DNA of 44,683 nt from Deltaproteobacteria bacterium (lineage in GTDB: Bacteria > Desulfobacterota > Syntrophia > Syntrophales > UBA6807). The translations under genes and the position numbers were made by a program. Positions 16,873 to 25,880 of the stretch are shown here, piece by piece. The stretch is taken from contig JAFGWZ010000123.1 in the NCBI GenBank assembly GCA_016936905.1, positions 1 through 44,683 on the forward strand, given 5' to 3'. The notes below the pieces were generated by a model, which had not been told where the DNA came from, did no database searches, and was given only the letters and a program-made list of their open reading frames with translations. The number at the start of each line of letters is the position of its first letter. Positions within the stretch are counted from its first letter, which is position 1.

Positions 16873-18705
16873 ATGAATCACAGCCGCCATGGCAGGGAAG
16901 GAACAACCATCAGCTTCTGCTCATATATCGTTATCATTCTGACACTGTTGCTCTCTATGACGGCGGCAGTGACGCCTGCATTCGGGAAATCCACCCATGA
17001 AACGTTTTTCGCCGGCACCGACTATGAACTGAATGTATACAGAATTCAGGGAAAGACGGCAGGTAAAACTATCCTTATCATCGGAGGGATTCAGGGAGAC
17101 GAACCGGGAGGGTTTCTGTCCGCAGATTTATACGCAGACATGCGGCTGGAAAAAGGAAACCTCATCGTTGTGCCCCGGGCCAACTTCTATTCCATTCTCC
17201 TCAACCAACGCCAGGTCAATGAAGACATGAACCGCAAGTTCTCGAAGACATCGCAACGAAACTTCGAGACGCATGTTGTCACCATTCTCAAGGGGCTCAT
17301 TGAGGAAAGCGACTGCCTTCTGAACCTTCATGACGGATCGGGATTCTATTCGGAAACATGGCAGAACGACATGAGAAACCCCATGAGGTTCGGACAGTCC
17401 ATCATCGCTGACTGCGAAGAGTACAATGATCCGAAGACTGGCTCGGTGATTAACCTTGGGGACATGGCACGAAAAGTAATCGAAGAAATCAACAAGAATA
17501 TCCAGAGCCCTCAATTTTTTTTCAAATTCAACAACCATAAAACCAATGATGCAACAACCCTTCATCCGGAACAGCGGAAGTCGGCTACCTATTACGCCCT
17601 TTTCACCTGCGGAATTCCCGCCTTCGGAATCGAATCAAGCAAGACGCTCCCCCTCGATAAAAGAATTCTCCATCACAAACTGGCCGTCAACTCGTTCATG
17701 AAGATGTTTGATATCCAGCCTGAGATTCCCGGGATCACCATGGAAAAACCGACCATGAAATATGTCGTCGCCCAGGTCAATGATCAAACCCCGATTGTCA
17801 TCGCCGATGGAGAGACATTGGATATTGTCAAGGGTGACACCATCAAAATAACGAACATCGAGGGGAATTACCAGAGAGGCTACACAGTAGACATAGAAGG
17901 ATACGGATCCATCAACGATCTCCATAAACCATTCTCCATCATGGAAGAGACTCGTGTTGTCGTCCGAAAGGATCACAGCATCTGCGGGAACATCGCCATC
18001 TCCCTCCAAGGCAGAGGAAAGTCACCCCATGCCATAACGAAAACTCCCCGCGTCGTTTACTTCAAATGCAGAATTAATCGAAAAGACGTCTATTTCCCCA
18101 ATGGCACCCATGTTGACATCCTGAAGGGGGACCAGATCGAACTTGTTGACGTCAGCACGTTCCCCGAGTCATGCCCGGGACTGTCCGTCAATCTCAAGGG
18201 ATTTGTTCCCGATGGACCCGTTAATGAAGGCGAGGACCGTGGCCACATCGTCAATACCGACAGAGACCTCTGGACGCGCTACTCACTCTATAACAAAGGA
18301 CGGATCTACCAGGCCGTCGTCATGAAAGACGAAAAGCAGGTCATCGGGCGGCTGTTCTTCGACATTGCCGATCCCTCTTTCCAGTACATCGTTTTTCAGA
18401 TAAACAGCGGCGTCAAGCGATGCTTCTTCCCGAACGATACGATCACTATCAGTCAGGATGATTCGATAAAACTGATAGACATAAAGACCAATGTGCCGCA
18501 GAATTTTAACGTCACCACCTGGCTGAATGGAAGTGACTTCAAGCTTCCCCTTCAGGTGGGAAGTTCCATTGATGGGAAAACGGTCCACGATAACGGCAGT
18601 CCATGCGAAATATTCGTTACGAGGGGAGAGATGAAAATCGGGCGGATCGCGCTCGATATATCGGGCAGGCAATTGGCCCGGTCAAGCCGATGCAACGGTC
18701 AGTGA
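16873..18705 (+). CDS. M99 family carboxypeptidase (Csd4/Pgp1-like)
   Basis: A secreted 610-residue protein. After a signal sequence (about residues 17-38) comes an M14-like carboxypeptidase domain with the atypical zinc set of Csd4: Gln74 and Glu77 in GGIQGDEPGG, His153 in LLNLHDGSG, and catalytic Glu254 in FGIESSK. Helicobacter Csd4 uses Gln46, Glu49, His128 and Glu222, with very similar spacing. That enzyme trims peptidoglycan tripeptides to dipeptides and is needed for helical shape. The C-terminal part (about 295-600) holds three similar beta-rich repeats, each with a YVVAQVN / VYFKCRIN / YIVFQIN strand and a DxI(x)KGD-type turn; this is longer than in Csd4. It overlaps the start of the bactofilin frame. 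Confidence 0.88.
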   Translation: MNHSRHGREGTTISFCSYIVIILTLLLSMTAAVTPAFGKSTHETFFAGTDYELNVYRIQGKTAGKTILIIGGIQGDEPGGFLSADLYADMRLEKGNLIVVPRANFYSILLNQRQVNEDMNRKFSKTSQRNFETHVVTILKGLIEESDCLLNLHDGSGFYSETWQNDMRNPMRFGQSIIADCEEYNDPKTGSVINLGDMARKVIEEINKNIQSPQFFFKFNNHKTNDATTLHPEQRKSATYYALFTCGIPAFGIESSKTLPLDKRILHHKLAVNSFMKMFDIQPEIPGITMEKPTMKYVVAQVNDQTPIVIADGETLDIVKGDTIKITNIEGNYQRGYTVDIEGYGSINDLHKPFSIMEETRVVVRKDHSICGNIAISLQGRGKSPHAITKTPRVVYFKCRINRKDVYFPNGTHVDILKGDQIELVDVSTFPESCPGLSVNLKGFVPDGPVNEGEDRGHIVNTDRDLWTRYSLYNKGRIYQAVVMKDEKQVIGRLFFDIADPSFQYIVFQINSGVKRCFFPNDTITISQDDSIKLIDIKTNVPQNFNVTTWLNGSDFKLPLQVGSSIDGKTVHDNGSPCEIFVTRGEMKIGRIALDISGRQLARSSRCNGQ

Positions 18706-19163
18706 CGTGCACAACGCGACAGCGGGGATTGTATCTGTTGAAAAAAAGCGGAAAGAACATTTCAATCATCAACAAAGACTGCCACATGGAAGGCATATTT
18801 GATGTCAAAGGGCATCTTATCGTGGCGGGCACCCTCACGGGAAGGCTGAACGCCGAGACAGTCATAACAGAAGCAGGAAGCGTAATAAGGGCCGATATTA
18901 CGGCAACATTTATGACCATTGCGGGGGAATTCCACGGCGAGATCACCACAAGAGAAACCCTTACGCTCCTGAAGACATCGGACGTCAGAGCATGCATACG
19001 GTGCGGCAAGCTCGTTATCCAGGAAGGGTGCACCATTAATGGAAAAATCTGCCCCCTCCCCCCCCGCTTACAATCGGATCACGATCATCAGACCGGCCTC
19101 TTACCGAACGTCCCCGAACAAGAACAACCAGATGAAAGCACCGACAGTGTTTCACCCAGTTGA
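18690..19163 (+). CDS. Bactofilin (CcmA-like polymer-forming protein)
   Basis: Bactofilins form nucleotide-free filaments that place wall enzymes and set cell curvature. The core reads ISIINKDCHMEGIFDVKGHL and then repeating right-handed beta-helix rungs (LIVAGTLTGRL, VITEAGSVIRADI, TIAGEFHGEI, LVIQEGCTINGKI), typical of the family, with a proline-rich acidic tail. The ATG at 18690 overlaps the end of the M99 gene. A TTG at 18738, with GCGGGGA upstream, would give a start closer to other bactofilins, so the first 16 codons are uncertain. Its position directly after the Csd4-like gene matches the functional pairing of CcmA with Csd proteins in Helicobacter. Confidence 0.88.
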   Translation: MQRSVTCTTRQRGLYLLKKSGKNISIINKDCHMEGIFDVKGHLIVAGTLTGRLNAETVITEAGSVIRADITATFMTIAGEFHGEITTRETLTLLKTSDVRACIRCGKLVIQEGCTINGKICPLPPRLQSDHDHQTGLLPNVPEQEQPDESTDSVSPS

Positions 19164-19180
19164 GGGAGGCCACGCCCGGC

Positions 19181-20173
19181 ATGAATGACAAACGACGGAA
19201 ACTTGCGACAATCGGGGGAGGAAGCGGACAGTTCTCCCTCCTGTTCGGTTTGAGGGATATCGACTTCATCGATATTACGGCCATCGTTTCGATGGTCGAC
19301 AGCGGCGGGAGTACCGGCAGGCTGCGTGACGAACTGGGCATCCTGCCGCCCGGCGACCTCCTTAAGTGTGTCCTCGCCCTGTCGCCGCACCGCGATATGG
19401 TGAGGGCTATCCTGTTGAAACGATTCAGCGGTGACGGACGTCTGCAGGGGCACAACGCGGGAAATATGCTCCTCACCATGCTGGCGGAATATACGGGCGA
19501 TTTTTCTGCCGGTGTCAGGGCGCTCGCTGAAATTCTGGATGCCCGTGGTACCATACTGCCCGTCACGGTGGACAAAGCGACGCTCGTTGCGGAGCTGACC
19601 GACGGGAACCGCGTCTACGGTCAGAGCGCGATCGACATACCCCGTGACACACAGCGGGAACGGATCAGGGATATCTATCTCGTTCCCCACCATCATGACT
19701 CCATATCGGTTTATCCTCCTGTTATTGAAGCCATCACCTGCGCCGACTACATCGTCATCGGTCCCGGCGACCTGTACACGAGCATCGTCCCCAACCTCAT
19801 CGTTCCCGGCGTAAAAGAGGCATTCCGGCAAACAAAGGCAGCGGTGCTGTACGTCGTCAATATCATGACAAAGTTCGGAGAAACCCACAATTTCAGTGGA
19901 TTCGATTTCGTCAAAAAGGTTGAAGAATACATAGGAAGAAACGTCGACGGGGTGATCTACAACACCACCAGGCCGAATCAGAAGATACTCAAACAATACC
20001 GTCAGCAAAGGGCAGAGTTCGTCGAAATTGAAGATTATGGCGAGGTATGGGGAAGTCGAACCGTCTATGCAAGGGACCTGATGAGCACAGCCGGCGGTAT
20101 TGTACGTCACGACTCGAAAAAACTGGCGTCCCTCATTTCCAGAATTGTCTCCTCTCGTATGTCTGCTCCATGA
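19181..20173 (+). CDS. YvcK/CofD-family gluconeogenesis and morphology factor
   Basis: A 330-residue Rossmann-like protein of the YvcK group. The start KLATIGGGSGQF and the segments VSMVDSGGSTGRLR, LQGHNAGNM and VIGPGDLYTSIVPNL are diagnostic. In Bacillus subtilis YvcK binds UDP-sugars, is needed for growth on gluconeogenic carbon and affects cell shape through peptidoglycan synthesis; it is not the F420 enzyme CofD. The ATG at 19181 follows GGGAGG by 11 bases; a TTG at 19160 overlapping the bactofilin stop is the alternative. It is 17 bases after the bactofilin gene, which extends the envelope theme of the cluster. Confidence 0.9.
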   Translation: MNDKRRKLATIGGGSGQFSLLFGLRDIDFIDITAIVSMVDSGGSTGRLRDELGILPPGDLLKCVLALSPHRDMVRAILLKRFSGDGRLQGHNAGNMLLTMLAEYTGDFSAGVRALAEILDARGTILPVTVDKATLVAELTDGNRVYGQSAIDIPRDTQRERIRDIYLVPHHHDSISVYPPVIEAITCADYIVIGPGDLYTSIVPNLIVPGVKEAFRQTKAAVLYVVNIMTKFGETHNFSGFDFVKKVEEYIGRNVDGVIYNTTRPNQKILKQYRQQRAEFVEIEDYGEVWGSRTVYARDLMSTAGGIVRHDSKKLASLISRIVSSRMSAP

Positions 20174-20209
20174 TCTTCGTCCCCTGACGCAGTAATAACC
20201 GGCGGCAGA

Positions 20210-20245
20210 CGGGGAATTGAAGCTCCCCGCAACAAGTTGCGGGGA
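20210..20245. repeat. Overlapping palindromes between convergent genes
   Basis: A perfect 10-bp stem with a 2-base loop (TCCCCGCAAC / GTTGCGGGGA, 20224-20245) shares its left arm with a second, exclusive hairpin (CGGGGA at 20210-20215 with TCCCCG at 20224-20229). No T-run follows on either strand. It lies between the convergent yvcK-like and eamA-like genes and could stop transcription from both sides or be a REP-type repeat. Confidence 0.6.
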
Positions 20246-20263
20246 ATGCGCTCGCTGTTCAGT

Positions 20264-21253
20264 TCATCCCGTTTCATCATCAATGTTCGATCGACAATGA
20301 AAGCCTGCATCGCCTGGCAGAACGGAAACGCGCGGCGACGGATGCCGTTCAGCCGGCAGTTTCCGCGCCACTATGAATATCCAGAGCTGAGAAACAAGCA
20401 TACCGAAGAGCATCAACCCGCACCCCGACATCTGCCGGGGGGACATGGTCTCTCCCAGCAGGGCCCAGCCGCCGAGGGCGGCAAATACCGATTCGAGGCT
20501 GAGAATAATAGCGGCATGGGCGGGATGAGCCCGTCGCTGGCCTATGACCTGGAGGGTATACGCGATGCCCACAGACATAACTCCTCCGTAGAGGAGGGGA
20601 ACGGCGGCCCGCAAAATACCATCCCTCGTAACGGGCTCATACAGAACTGCAACGATCAGGCTGAGGAGTGAACAGGCACCGTATTGAATAAACGCCAGCC
20701 GGAATGAATTCATCTTCGGCGAGAGCCAGCCGATGATCAGGACATGAGCGGCAAAGAAAACAGCACAGAAAAGGACAAGCACATCACCGAAAGCAATGGT
20801 AAACTGCTGAGAAATGCTTAGGAAATAGAGGCCTGCCGAGGCAAGGACCGCTCCGACCCATGTCCCTGCCGTTGTCCGCTGTCCCCAAAAGAGCGCGAGC
20901 AGCGGCACGATGATGACATACAGGCCGGTAATGAATCCTGCTTTGCCCGCCGTCGTATAAACGAGGCCCACCTGCTGGAGCGATGCGCCTGCGAACAGCA
21001 TCAGCCCGGCGGTAGCACTGCCGATAAGAAGGGTGACCCTTCCAACCTTTTCGCCTGTCCGGGGTTTATGATTTCTTTCATTTTTTCCGACAATGAGGGG
21101 GAGCAGTACGCCACAGCCGAGGGCAAAACGAATCCCGTTAAAAAGAAAGGGGCCGATATAATCCATACCGACCCGCTGGGCAACGAAGGCGAATCCCCAT
21201 ATGATTGCTGTGGTAAGCAAAATCGTATCCGATTTGAATGTCTCGGTGTTCAT
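20264..21253 (-). CDS. EamA/DMT-family transporter
   Basis: A membrane protein of 329 residues with about ten hydrophobic helices and the internal duplication of EamA proteins. The motif TTAIIWGFAFVAQRVGMDYIG near the N-terminus and the ALLGETMSPRQMSGCGLMLFG segment near the C-terminus are typical. Members export metabolites or amino acids; the cargo is unknown. The ATG at 21253 has GGAGG three bases upstream; an earlier ATG at 21265 is possible. The last 30 or so residues are hydrophilic and look non-conserved, so the end may have shifted by read-through into intergenic repeats. Confidence 0.87.
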   Translation of the reverse strand: MNTETFKSDTILLTTAIIWGFAFVAQRVGMDYIGPFLFNGIRFALGCGVLLPLIVGKNERNHKPRTGEKVGRVTLLIGSATAGLMLFAGASLQQVGLVYTTAGKAGFITGLYVIIVPLLALFWGQRTTAGTWVGAVLASAGLYFLSISQQFTIAFGDVLVLFCAVFFAAHVLIIGWLSPKMNSFRLAFIQYGACSLLSLIVAVLYEPVTRDGILRAAVPLLYGGVMSVGIAYTLQVIGQRRAHPAHAAIILSLESVFAALGGWALLGETMSPRQMSGCGLMLFGMLVSQLWIFIVARKLPAERHPSPRVSVLPGDAGFHCRSNIDDETG

Positions 21254-21275
21254 TAACCTCCACATAAAAGGCCTT

Positions 21276-21431
21276 GGGCTAAGGGCTCAAGGCTAAAGGA
21301 AAAAACAAACAAATTCAGACAACGGGAAAGACTCGTTTGGAGTCTCTTTAACCCTTCGCCTATTTACGTTTTACGATATCCGATATCCGTTTTACGTTTT
21401 ACGATTTACGCTTACCCATTTCCCCTTCCCC
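21276..21431. repeat. Two degenerate heptad arrays between eamA-like and glgP genes
   Basis: Array one (21276-21302): GGGCTAA, GGGCTCA, AGGCTAA, AGG. Array two (21362-21431): ten 7-bp units, ATTTACG, TTTTACG, ATATCCG twice, TTTTACG twice, ATTTACG, CTTACCC, ATTTCCC and CTTCCCC. Units share a phase of exactly 7 while the letters drift. The first array is purine-rich and the second pyrimidine-rich, as opposed arms. The second ends 4 bases before the glgP stop codon. Confidence 0.75.
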
Positions 21432-21434
21432 GGC

Positions 21435-23573
21435 CTACTGCGTATCCTCCGATACGGCACCTGCCGCGGGAAGATAGAACCGCTGAGCGTAATCCTTGAC
21501 CATGCGATCTGCGTTGAAGCGCCATCCCAGGCTCTGTATCGCATGTTTCATCATCCTGACCCAATGATGGGGGGTTCCACTTTCGTTTCTGTCATAATAA
21601 AGAGGTATGATTTCTTTTTCGAGCGCTTCATAGAGATAGTCTCCGTCCCGTTGGTACTGGATCGTTTCTTCGTTATGCATTCCTCCATGGCCGATGGCAA
21701 ATCCATTTCGCCCGTCATATGCTTCGTTCCACCAGCCATCAAGAACCGACAGGTTCAACCCGCCGTTGAGAACAACCTTCTGGCCGCTTGTCCCGCACGC
21801 TTCGAGAGGCCGCCGGGGATTGTTCAGCCAGACATCAACGCCTTGAACAAGATGGCGGCCCACATTGTAATCGTAATCCTCGACAAAAACGATTCTGTTC
21901 CGGCAGGCGGGATCATGGCTGTACCGGACGATTCGCTGCAGCAACTGTTTGCCTGAATCGTCCCGGGGATGCGCCTTGCCCGCGAAAACGATCTGAATCG
22001 GCCGGCGCGAATCTCCGATGAGCCTGGCAAGGCGGTCGGGCTGAGACAAAATAAGATCCCCCCGTTTGTACGTTGCAAACCGCCTGGCACAGCCGATGGT
22101 CAGGATATCAGGATCAAGGATCTGGTCGATCTGCTTGAGAATCTCCTTTTGTCCCAAGCGCTGTGCCTGTCGCTGCAACCTGCGACGGACGAAACGGATG
22201 AGACGCATCTTCAGGCTCTGGTGGGTTTCCCACAATTCTCCATCATCGATATCTTTGATTTTTTCCCATACCTCGGTGTGAACCATCCGCGTCGCCCAAT
22301 CCTGGCCGAGGCGGGTCTCAAACAACTGATTCATCTGGGGGGAGAGCCACGATAACACATGCACCCCGTTGGTGATATGCCCGATGGGAACTTCCAACTC
22401 GGGCCGTTCCGGCCAGAGGGGATGCCACATCAAACGGCTCACCCCGCCGTGTATCGACGAGACACCATTCGCCCGGCATGCGTTCTTCAGGGCTAAAACG
22501 GTCATACAGAAGGGCTCCGTTGTATCTCCGGGATTGACCCGCCCCAGTGCCATGAACTCGTCATGGTTCAGTCCAAGTTTTTCCCTCATGATGCCGAGAT
22601 GCTCTTCCATAAGATCCCCCGGAAAGCGGTCGTGGCCCGCGGCTACCGGAGTGTGCGTCGTGAAAACGGTGTACAGTGAAACCCGTCGCCGCGCTCTGTG
22701 GAAGGGAATCTGGTCATACGCCATAACTCTTCGGATCTCTTCAAGTATCGCAAACGCGCTGTGCCCTTCGTTCAGGTGAAGGACTCCCGGGTAAATATTC
22801 AGCGCCTGGAGGATTCGGGCGCCGCCGATGCCGAGAAGCAGTTCCTGCCGGATACGCAGCCGCTCATCGCCCCCATAGAGCCGGGATGTCAAACAACGAT
22901 CGTCCGCCGTGTTTCCCTCTATATTGGAATCGAGAAGCATCAGGCGAATTCTGCCCACCTGCACCTCCCATACCCTGGCCAGCAACGACCCGCTTCGAGC
23001 ATCGATCTGGATAATCAACGGCTCACCGCCGGCATCTTTCACAGGAGATGCCGGTGAGAGGGCGATATCAAGGGCGGCGTAGTCCTCCTCCTGCCAGCCG
23101 TCGCCGTTGAGGCGCTGCTTGAAATAACCCTGATCGTAAAGGAGCCCGATCCCGATCAGCGGGATACCCAGATCGGACGCACTCTTGAGATGATCGCCGG
23201 CGAGAATTCCCAGACCGCCTGAATAGATGGGCAGTGATTCATGAAGGCCGAACTCTGCTGAAAAATAGACAACGGGCCTGCTGCGGAGGTTGCCGCAGTG
23301 TATGTTCCCCCACGTTTTCTCCTTATTCAGGTATTCGTTCAGCCGCCGGAAGGCATAATTGATTCGACTGTGGAGCACGAGCTCGGCTGCCCTTTGTTCC
23401 AGTTTTTCCGGTGTGACCCGAGACAGAAAGGCTATCGGATTATGGTCAACTTCCCGCCACACCTGCGGATCGAGGTCGGTAAATATGCTGATAACCTCAG
23501 GATGCCACGTCCACCAGAGATTGCGGGCCAATACGCTGAGCCGTTCATGAAGACTGCTGATCTCATCTTTCAT
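21435..23573 (-). CDS. glgP: Alpha-glucan (glycogen) phosphorylase
   Basis: A GT35-family phosphorylase of 712 residues that releases glucose-1-phosphate from glycogen or maltodextrin. The N-terminal 100 residues form the extra domain (LARNLWWTWHPEV) found in the TIGR02094 branch. The catalytic core shows FSAEFGLHESLPIYSGGLG, HLNEGHSAF and FTTHTPVAAGHDRF, and the PLP-binding lysine sits in ACGTSGQKVVLNG. The ATG at 23573 is preceded by GGGGGTG and gives the common MKDEISSL start; a longer frame adds 13 codons without a ribosome site. It is divergent from phosphoglucomutase, the next step of the same pathway. Confidence 0.94.
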   Translation of the reverse strand: MKDEISSLHERLSVLARNLWWTWHPEVISIFTDLDPQVWREVDHNPIAFLSRVTPEKLEQRAAELVLHSRINYAFRRLNEYLNKEKTWGNIHCGNLRSRPVVYFSAEFGLHESLPIYSGGLGILAGDHLKSASDLGIPLIGIGLLYDQGYFKQRLNGDGWQEEDYAALDIALSPASPVKDAGGEPLIIQIDARSGSLLARVWEVQVGRIRLMLLDSNIEGNTADDRCLTSRLYGGDERLRIRQELLLGIGGARILQALNIYPGVLHLNEGHSAFAILEEIRRVMAYDQIPFHRARRRVSLYTVFTTHTPVAAGHDRFPGDLMEEHLGIMREKLGLNHDEFMALGRVNPGDTTEPFCMTVLALKNACRANGVSSIHGGVSRLMWHPLWPERPELEVPIGHITNGVHVLSWLSPQMNQLFETRLGQDWATRMVHTEVWEKIKDIDDGELWETHQSLKMRLIRFVRRRLQRQAQRLGQKEILKQIDQILDPDILTIGCARRFATYKRGDLILSQPDRLARLIGDSRRPIQIVFAGKAHPRDDSGKQLLQRIVRYSHDPACRNRIVFVEDYDYNVGRHLVQGVDVWLNNPRRPLEACGTSGQKVVLNGGLNLSVLDGWWNEAYDGRNGFAIGHGGMHNEETIQYQRDGDYLYEALEKEIIPLYYDRNESGTPHHWVRMMKHAIQSLGWRFNADRMVKDYAQRFYLPAAGAVSEDTQ

Positions 23574-23878
23574 ATGCACCCCCTTTGGGCCCGTTATGCA
23601 CGAGCGCTCCATGTCCGAAAGTTATAGCAGTTACTATGGAATATTCAAGTAAAAACAAATCATTCTGCCTTTTACCTCAGAAAATATTTTATGTGTCCAG
23701 TGCTGACCATCACACTTTTCGATGGCGATCCGTTGATTTTATATTGAGTTGAACAGACAAAATATACTACAAGTTACTTGTCGAACATGACAAAGAAACC
23801 GGGGTGCTGTGATCGAATAGCAACGGTCACCGCCAACGAATGGATAGTGCATACAATCGTCGAAAAGAGGTACGAGAG
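23574..23878. other. Divergent glgP/pgm intergenic region
   Basis: About 300 bases between two divergent genes of glycogen use, so shared control is plausible. The region from 23630 to 23790 is AT-rich with several TTGA and TATA-like hexamers (TTGATT near 23732, TATACT near 23767), but no pair has acceptable spacing. No repeat was seen. Confidence 0.4.
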
Positions 23879-25531
23879 ATGTCGCTTCATGTTTTAGCAG
23901 GCAAGCCGGCCCCTCCTTCCATGCTCATCAACGTTCCGCAGGTTGTGAGCAGCTATTATCGTTTACACCCGGACATAGCGGATCCCGCTCAGTCAGTTGC
24001 ATTCGGAACCTCGGGGCACCGCGGTTCCTCGCTGAGAAAGAGTTTTAATGAGACCCATATTGTCGCCACGACACAGGCGATATGCGATTACAGGAAGGAA
24101 CGGGGCATTACCGGCCCCCTGTTCATAGGGAAAGATACCCATGCCCTCTCAGAACCGAGTCATGCAACGGCGCTTGAGGTACTCGCCGCCAATGGCGTCG
24201 TTGTTATGGTTCAGAAAGATTCGGGGTACACCCCGACCCCGGTCATTTCGCATGCCATTCTTACCCACAACAGGGGAAAAACAACGGGCCTCGCCGACGG
24301 GATCGTCATTACTCCCTCTCACAATCCTCCCGACGACGGCGGCTTTAAATACAATCCTCCTCACGGGGGTCCCGCCGACGTGAATGTAACGGAATGGATC
24401 GAGGGCAGAGCCAACGACCTTATAAGGCACGACAACAAAGAGGTAAAACGTATGCCCTACGAACGGGCCATACAAATGGAAACCTGTCACGAAATGGACT
24501 ACATACTCCCCTATGTCAACGACCTCACTACCATCATCGACATGGATGCCATTCGGTCGAGCGGTATAAAGATCGGCGTCGACCCCCTGGGCGGCGCTTC
24601 GGCGCCATACTGGCACCCCATTGCCGAAGTGCACAACCTCGATATTCACGTTGTCAATCCCGTTGTCGACCCAACATTCGGGTTCATGACCGTCGACAAA
24701 GACGGAAAGATCAGGATGGATTGTTCCTCCCCCTATGCCATGGCGGGGCTGATCAGATTGAAGGATTCGTACAACATCGCTTTCGGGAATGACCCGGACG
24801 CCGATCGACACGGCATCGTCACCGGAAGCGCAGGCCTGATGAACCCCAACGCCTACCTCGCCGCGGCCATTTATTACCTGTTTCAGCACCGGCCGGGCTG
24901 GAGCGATCGTGCGGTCATCGGGAAAACCCTCGTGAGCAGCGGCATGATCGACCGTGTGGCTCAGCGGTTGAACCGTGGAGTTTCCGAAGTCCCGGTAGGA
25001 TTCAAATGGTTTGTCGAAGGCCTGCTCGACGGATCGTACGGATTCGGCTGCGAAGAGAGCGCCGGGGCCTCATTCCTTCGAAAGGATGGAACGGTCTGGA
25101 CAACCGACAAAGACGGGATCATCATGAATCTCCTGGCGGCTGAAATGACCGCGGTCATGGGGCGTGATCCCGGCGAACTCTATGACGAATTAACAGAGCA
25201 GCTTGGAACGCCCTTTTACGAAAGGCTCGACGTGCCGGCGACACCGGACCGGAAAGCACTGTTGAAAAAACTCACGGCAGGCAATATCCATGCGTCAACG
25301 CTGGCAGGTGAACCCATACTGGCCGTCCAGACGGAGGCGCCGGGGAATAATGCATCCATCGGCGGTGTGAAGATCGTATCGCAGAACGGATGGTTCGCCG
25401 CCAGGCCGTCGGGAACTGAAGATATCTATAAAATCTATACGGAAAGCTTTAAAAGCAGGGAACACCTGTCCCGAATACGGGAAGAAGCGATCGCCATTGT
25501 TGACGAAGTATTCAAATCTCACGGTTTATGA
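23879..25531 (+). CDS. pgm: Phosphoglucomutase (alpha-D-glucose phosphate-specific)
   Basis: Interconverts glucose-1-phosphate and glucose-6-phosphate. The 550-residue length matches bacterial Pgm. The phosphoserine loop is [11 protein letters not shown], the metal-binding loop is [10 protein letters not shown], the sugar-binding loop is [10 protein letters not shown], and the C-terminal phosphate-binding loop is [13 protein letters not shown]; all are complete. The ATG at 23879 has GAGGTACGAG upstream; a frame start 13 codons earlier lacks a site. It is divergent from glgP, whose product it would use. Confidence 0.95.
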   Translation: MSLHVLAGKPAPPSMLINVPQVVSSYYRLHPDIADPAQSVAFGTSGHRGSSLRKSFNETHIVATTQAICDYRKERGITGPLFIGKDTHALSEPSHATALEVLAANGVVVMVQKDSGYTPTPVISHAILTHNRGKTTGLADGIVITPSHNPPDDGGFKYNPPHGGPADVNVTEWIEGRANDLIRHDNKEVKRMPYERAIQMETCHEMDYILPYVNDLTTIIDMDAIRSSGIKIGVDPLGGASAPYWHPIAEVHNLDIHVVNPVVDPTFGFMTVDKDGKIRMDCSSPYAMAGLIRLKDSYNIAFGNDPDADRHGIVTGSAGLMNPNAYLAAAIYYLFQHRPGWSDRAVIGKTLVSSGMIDRVAQRLNRGVSEVPVGFKWFVEGLLDGSYGFGCEESAGASFLRKDGTVWTTDKDGIIMNLLAAEMTAVMGRDPGELYDELTEQLGTPFYERLDVPATPDRKALLKKLTAGNIHASTLAGEPILAVQTEAPGNNASIGGVKIVSQNGWFAARPSGTEDIYKIYTESFKSREHLSRIREEAIAIVDEVFKSHGL

Positions 25532-25542
25532 CATACAAAGCG

Positions 25543-25738
25543 AAGGGTGTAGGGCGTAGGGTGTAGGGGGATTTTGTGAATTGAATAGGTCAAGACATGG
25601 GTAACACGTTTTTCGGTTTCCGTTTTCCGTTTTTCGGTTTTCGGTTTCCGGTTTCCCCATTTTCTATTTTCCAATTCCCGTTTTCCGATATACGTTTTCT
25701 GTTATCCGAATCCCCATTTCCCAATTCCCATTTCCCAA
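25543..25738. repeat. Opposed heptad arrays (TAGGGNG arm and NTTTCCG arm)
   Basis: The left arm has four 7-bp units (AAGGGTG, TAGGGCG, TAGGGTG, TAGGGGG; 25543-25570). After about 35 bases the right arm, from about 25606, has some 18 units of 7, occasionally 8 or 6, bases such as TTTTCCG, TTTTCGG, ATTTTCC, ATTTCCC and AATTCCC. The purine-rich left arm and pyrimidine-rich right arm could fold back loosely. The repeat ends about 50 bases before the livJ promoter. Confidence 0.75.
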
Positions 25739-25786
25739 GGATGCGACTGCGGCAACCGTCGATTATACGTAAAGGCGACTTTATTC

Positions 25787-25813
25787 TTGACACGAACACC
25801 ACTTTTTTATACT
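25787..25813 (+). promoter_or_regulatory. Probable sigma-70 promoter of livJ
   Basis: A consensus TTGACA (25787-25792) is followed by TATACT (25808-25813) with a 15-base spacer, which is short. The leader to the ATG at 25881 is about 60 bases with AAGGAG eight bases before the start. Confidence 0.5.
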
Positions 25814-25880
25814 CATCATGCGTTTATACTTTATTTCCTCATAAATGTGTTTTCAAATACAATAAAAAGGAGTGTGGAAG

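Larger units (their letters stand above)
25532..25880. other. pgm-livJ intergenic region
   Basis: About 350 bases holding degenerate heptad arrays (25543-25738) and then the livJ promoter region. No gene was seen. Confidence 0.5.

Noticed and set aside
19088-20110. 340-codon open frame on the minus strand
   Set aside because: It is antisense to the YvcK-like gene, whose motifs are unmistakable; no family resemblance in the antisense product.
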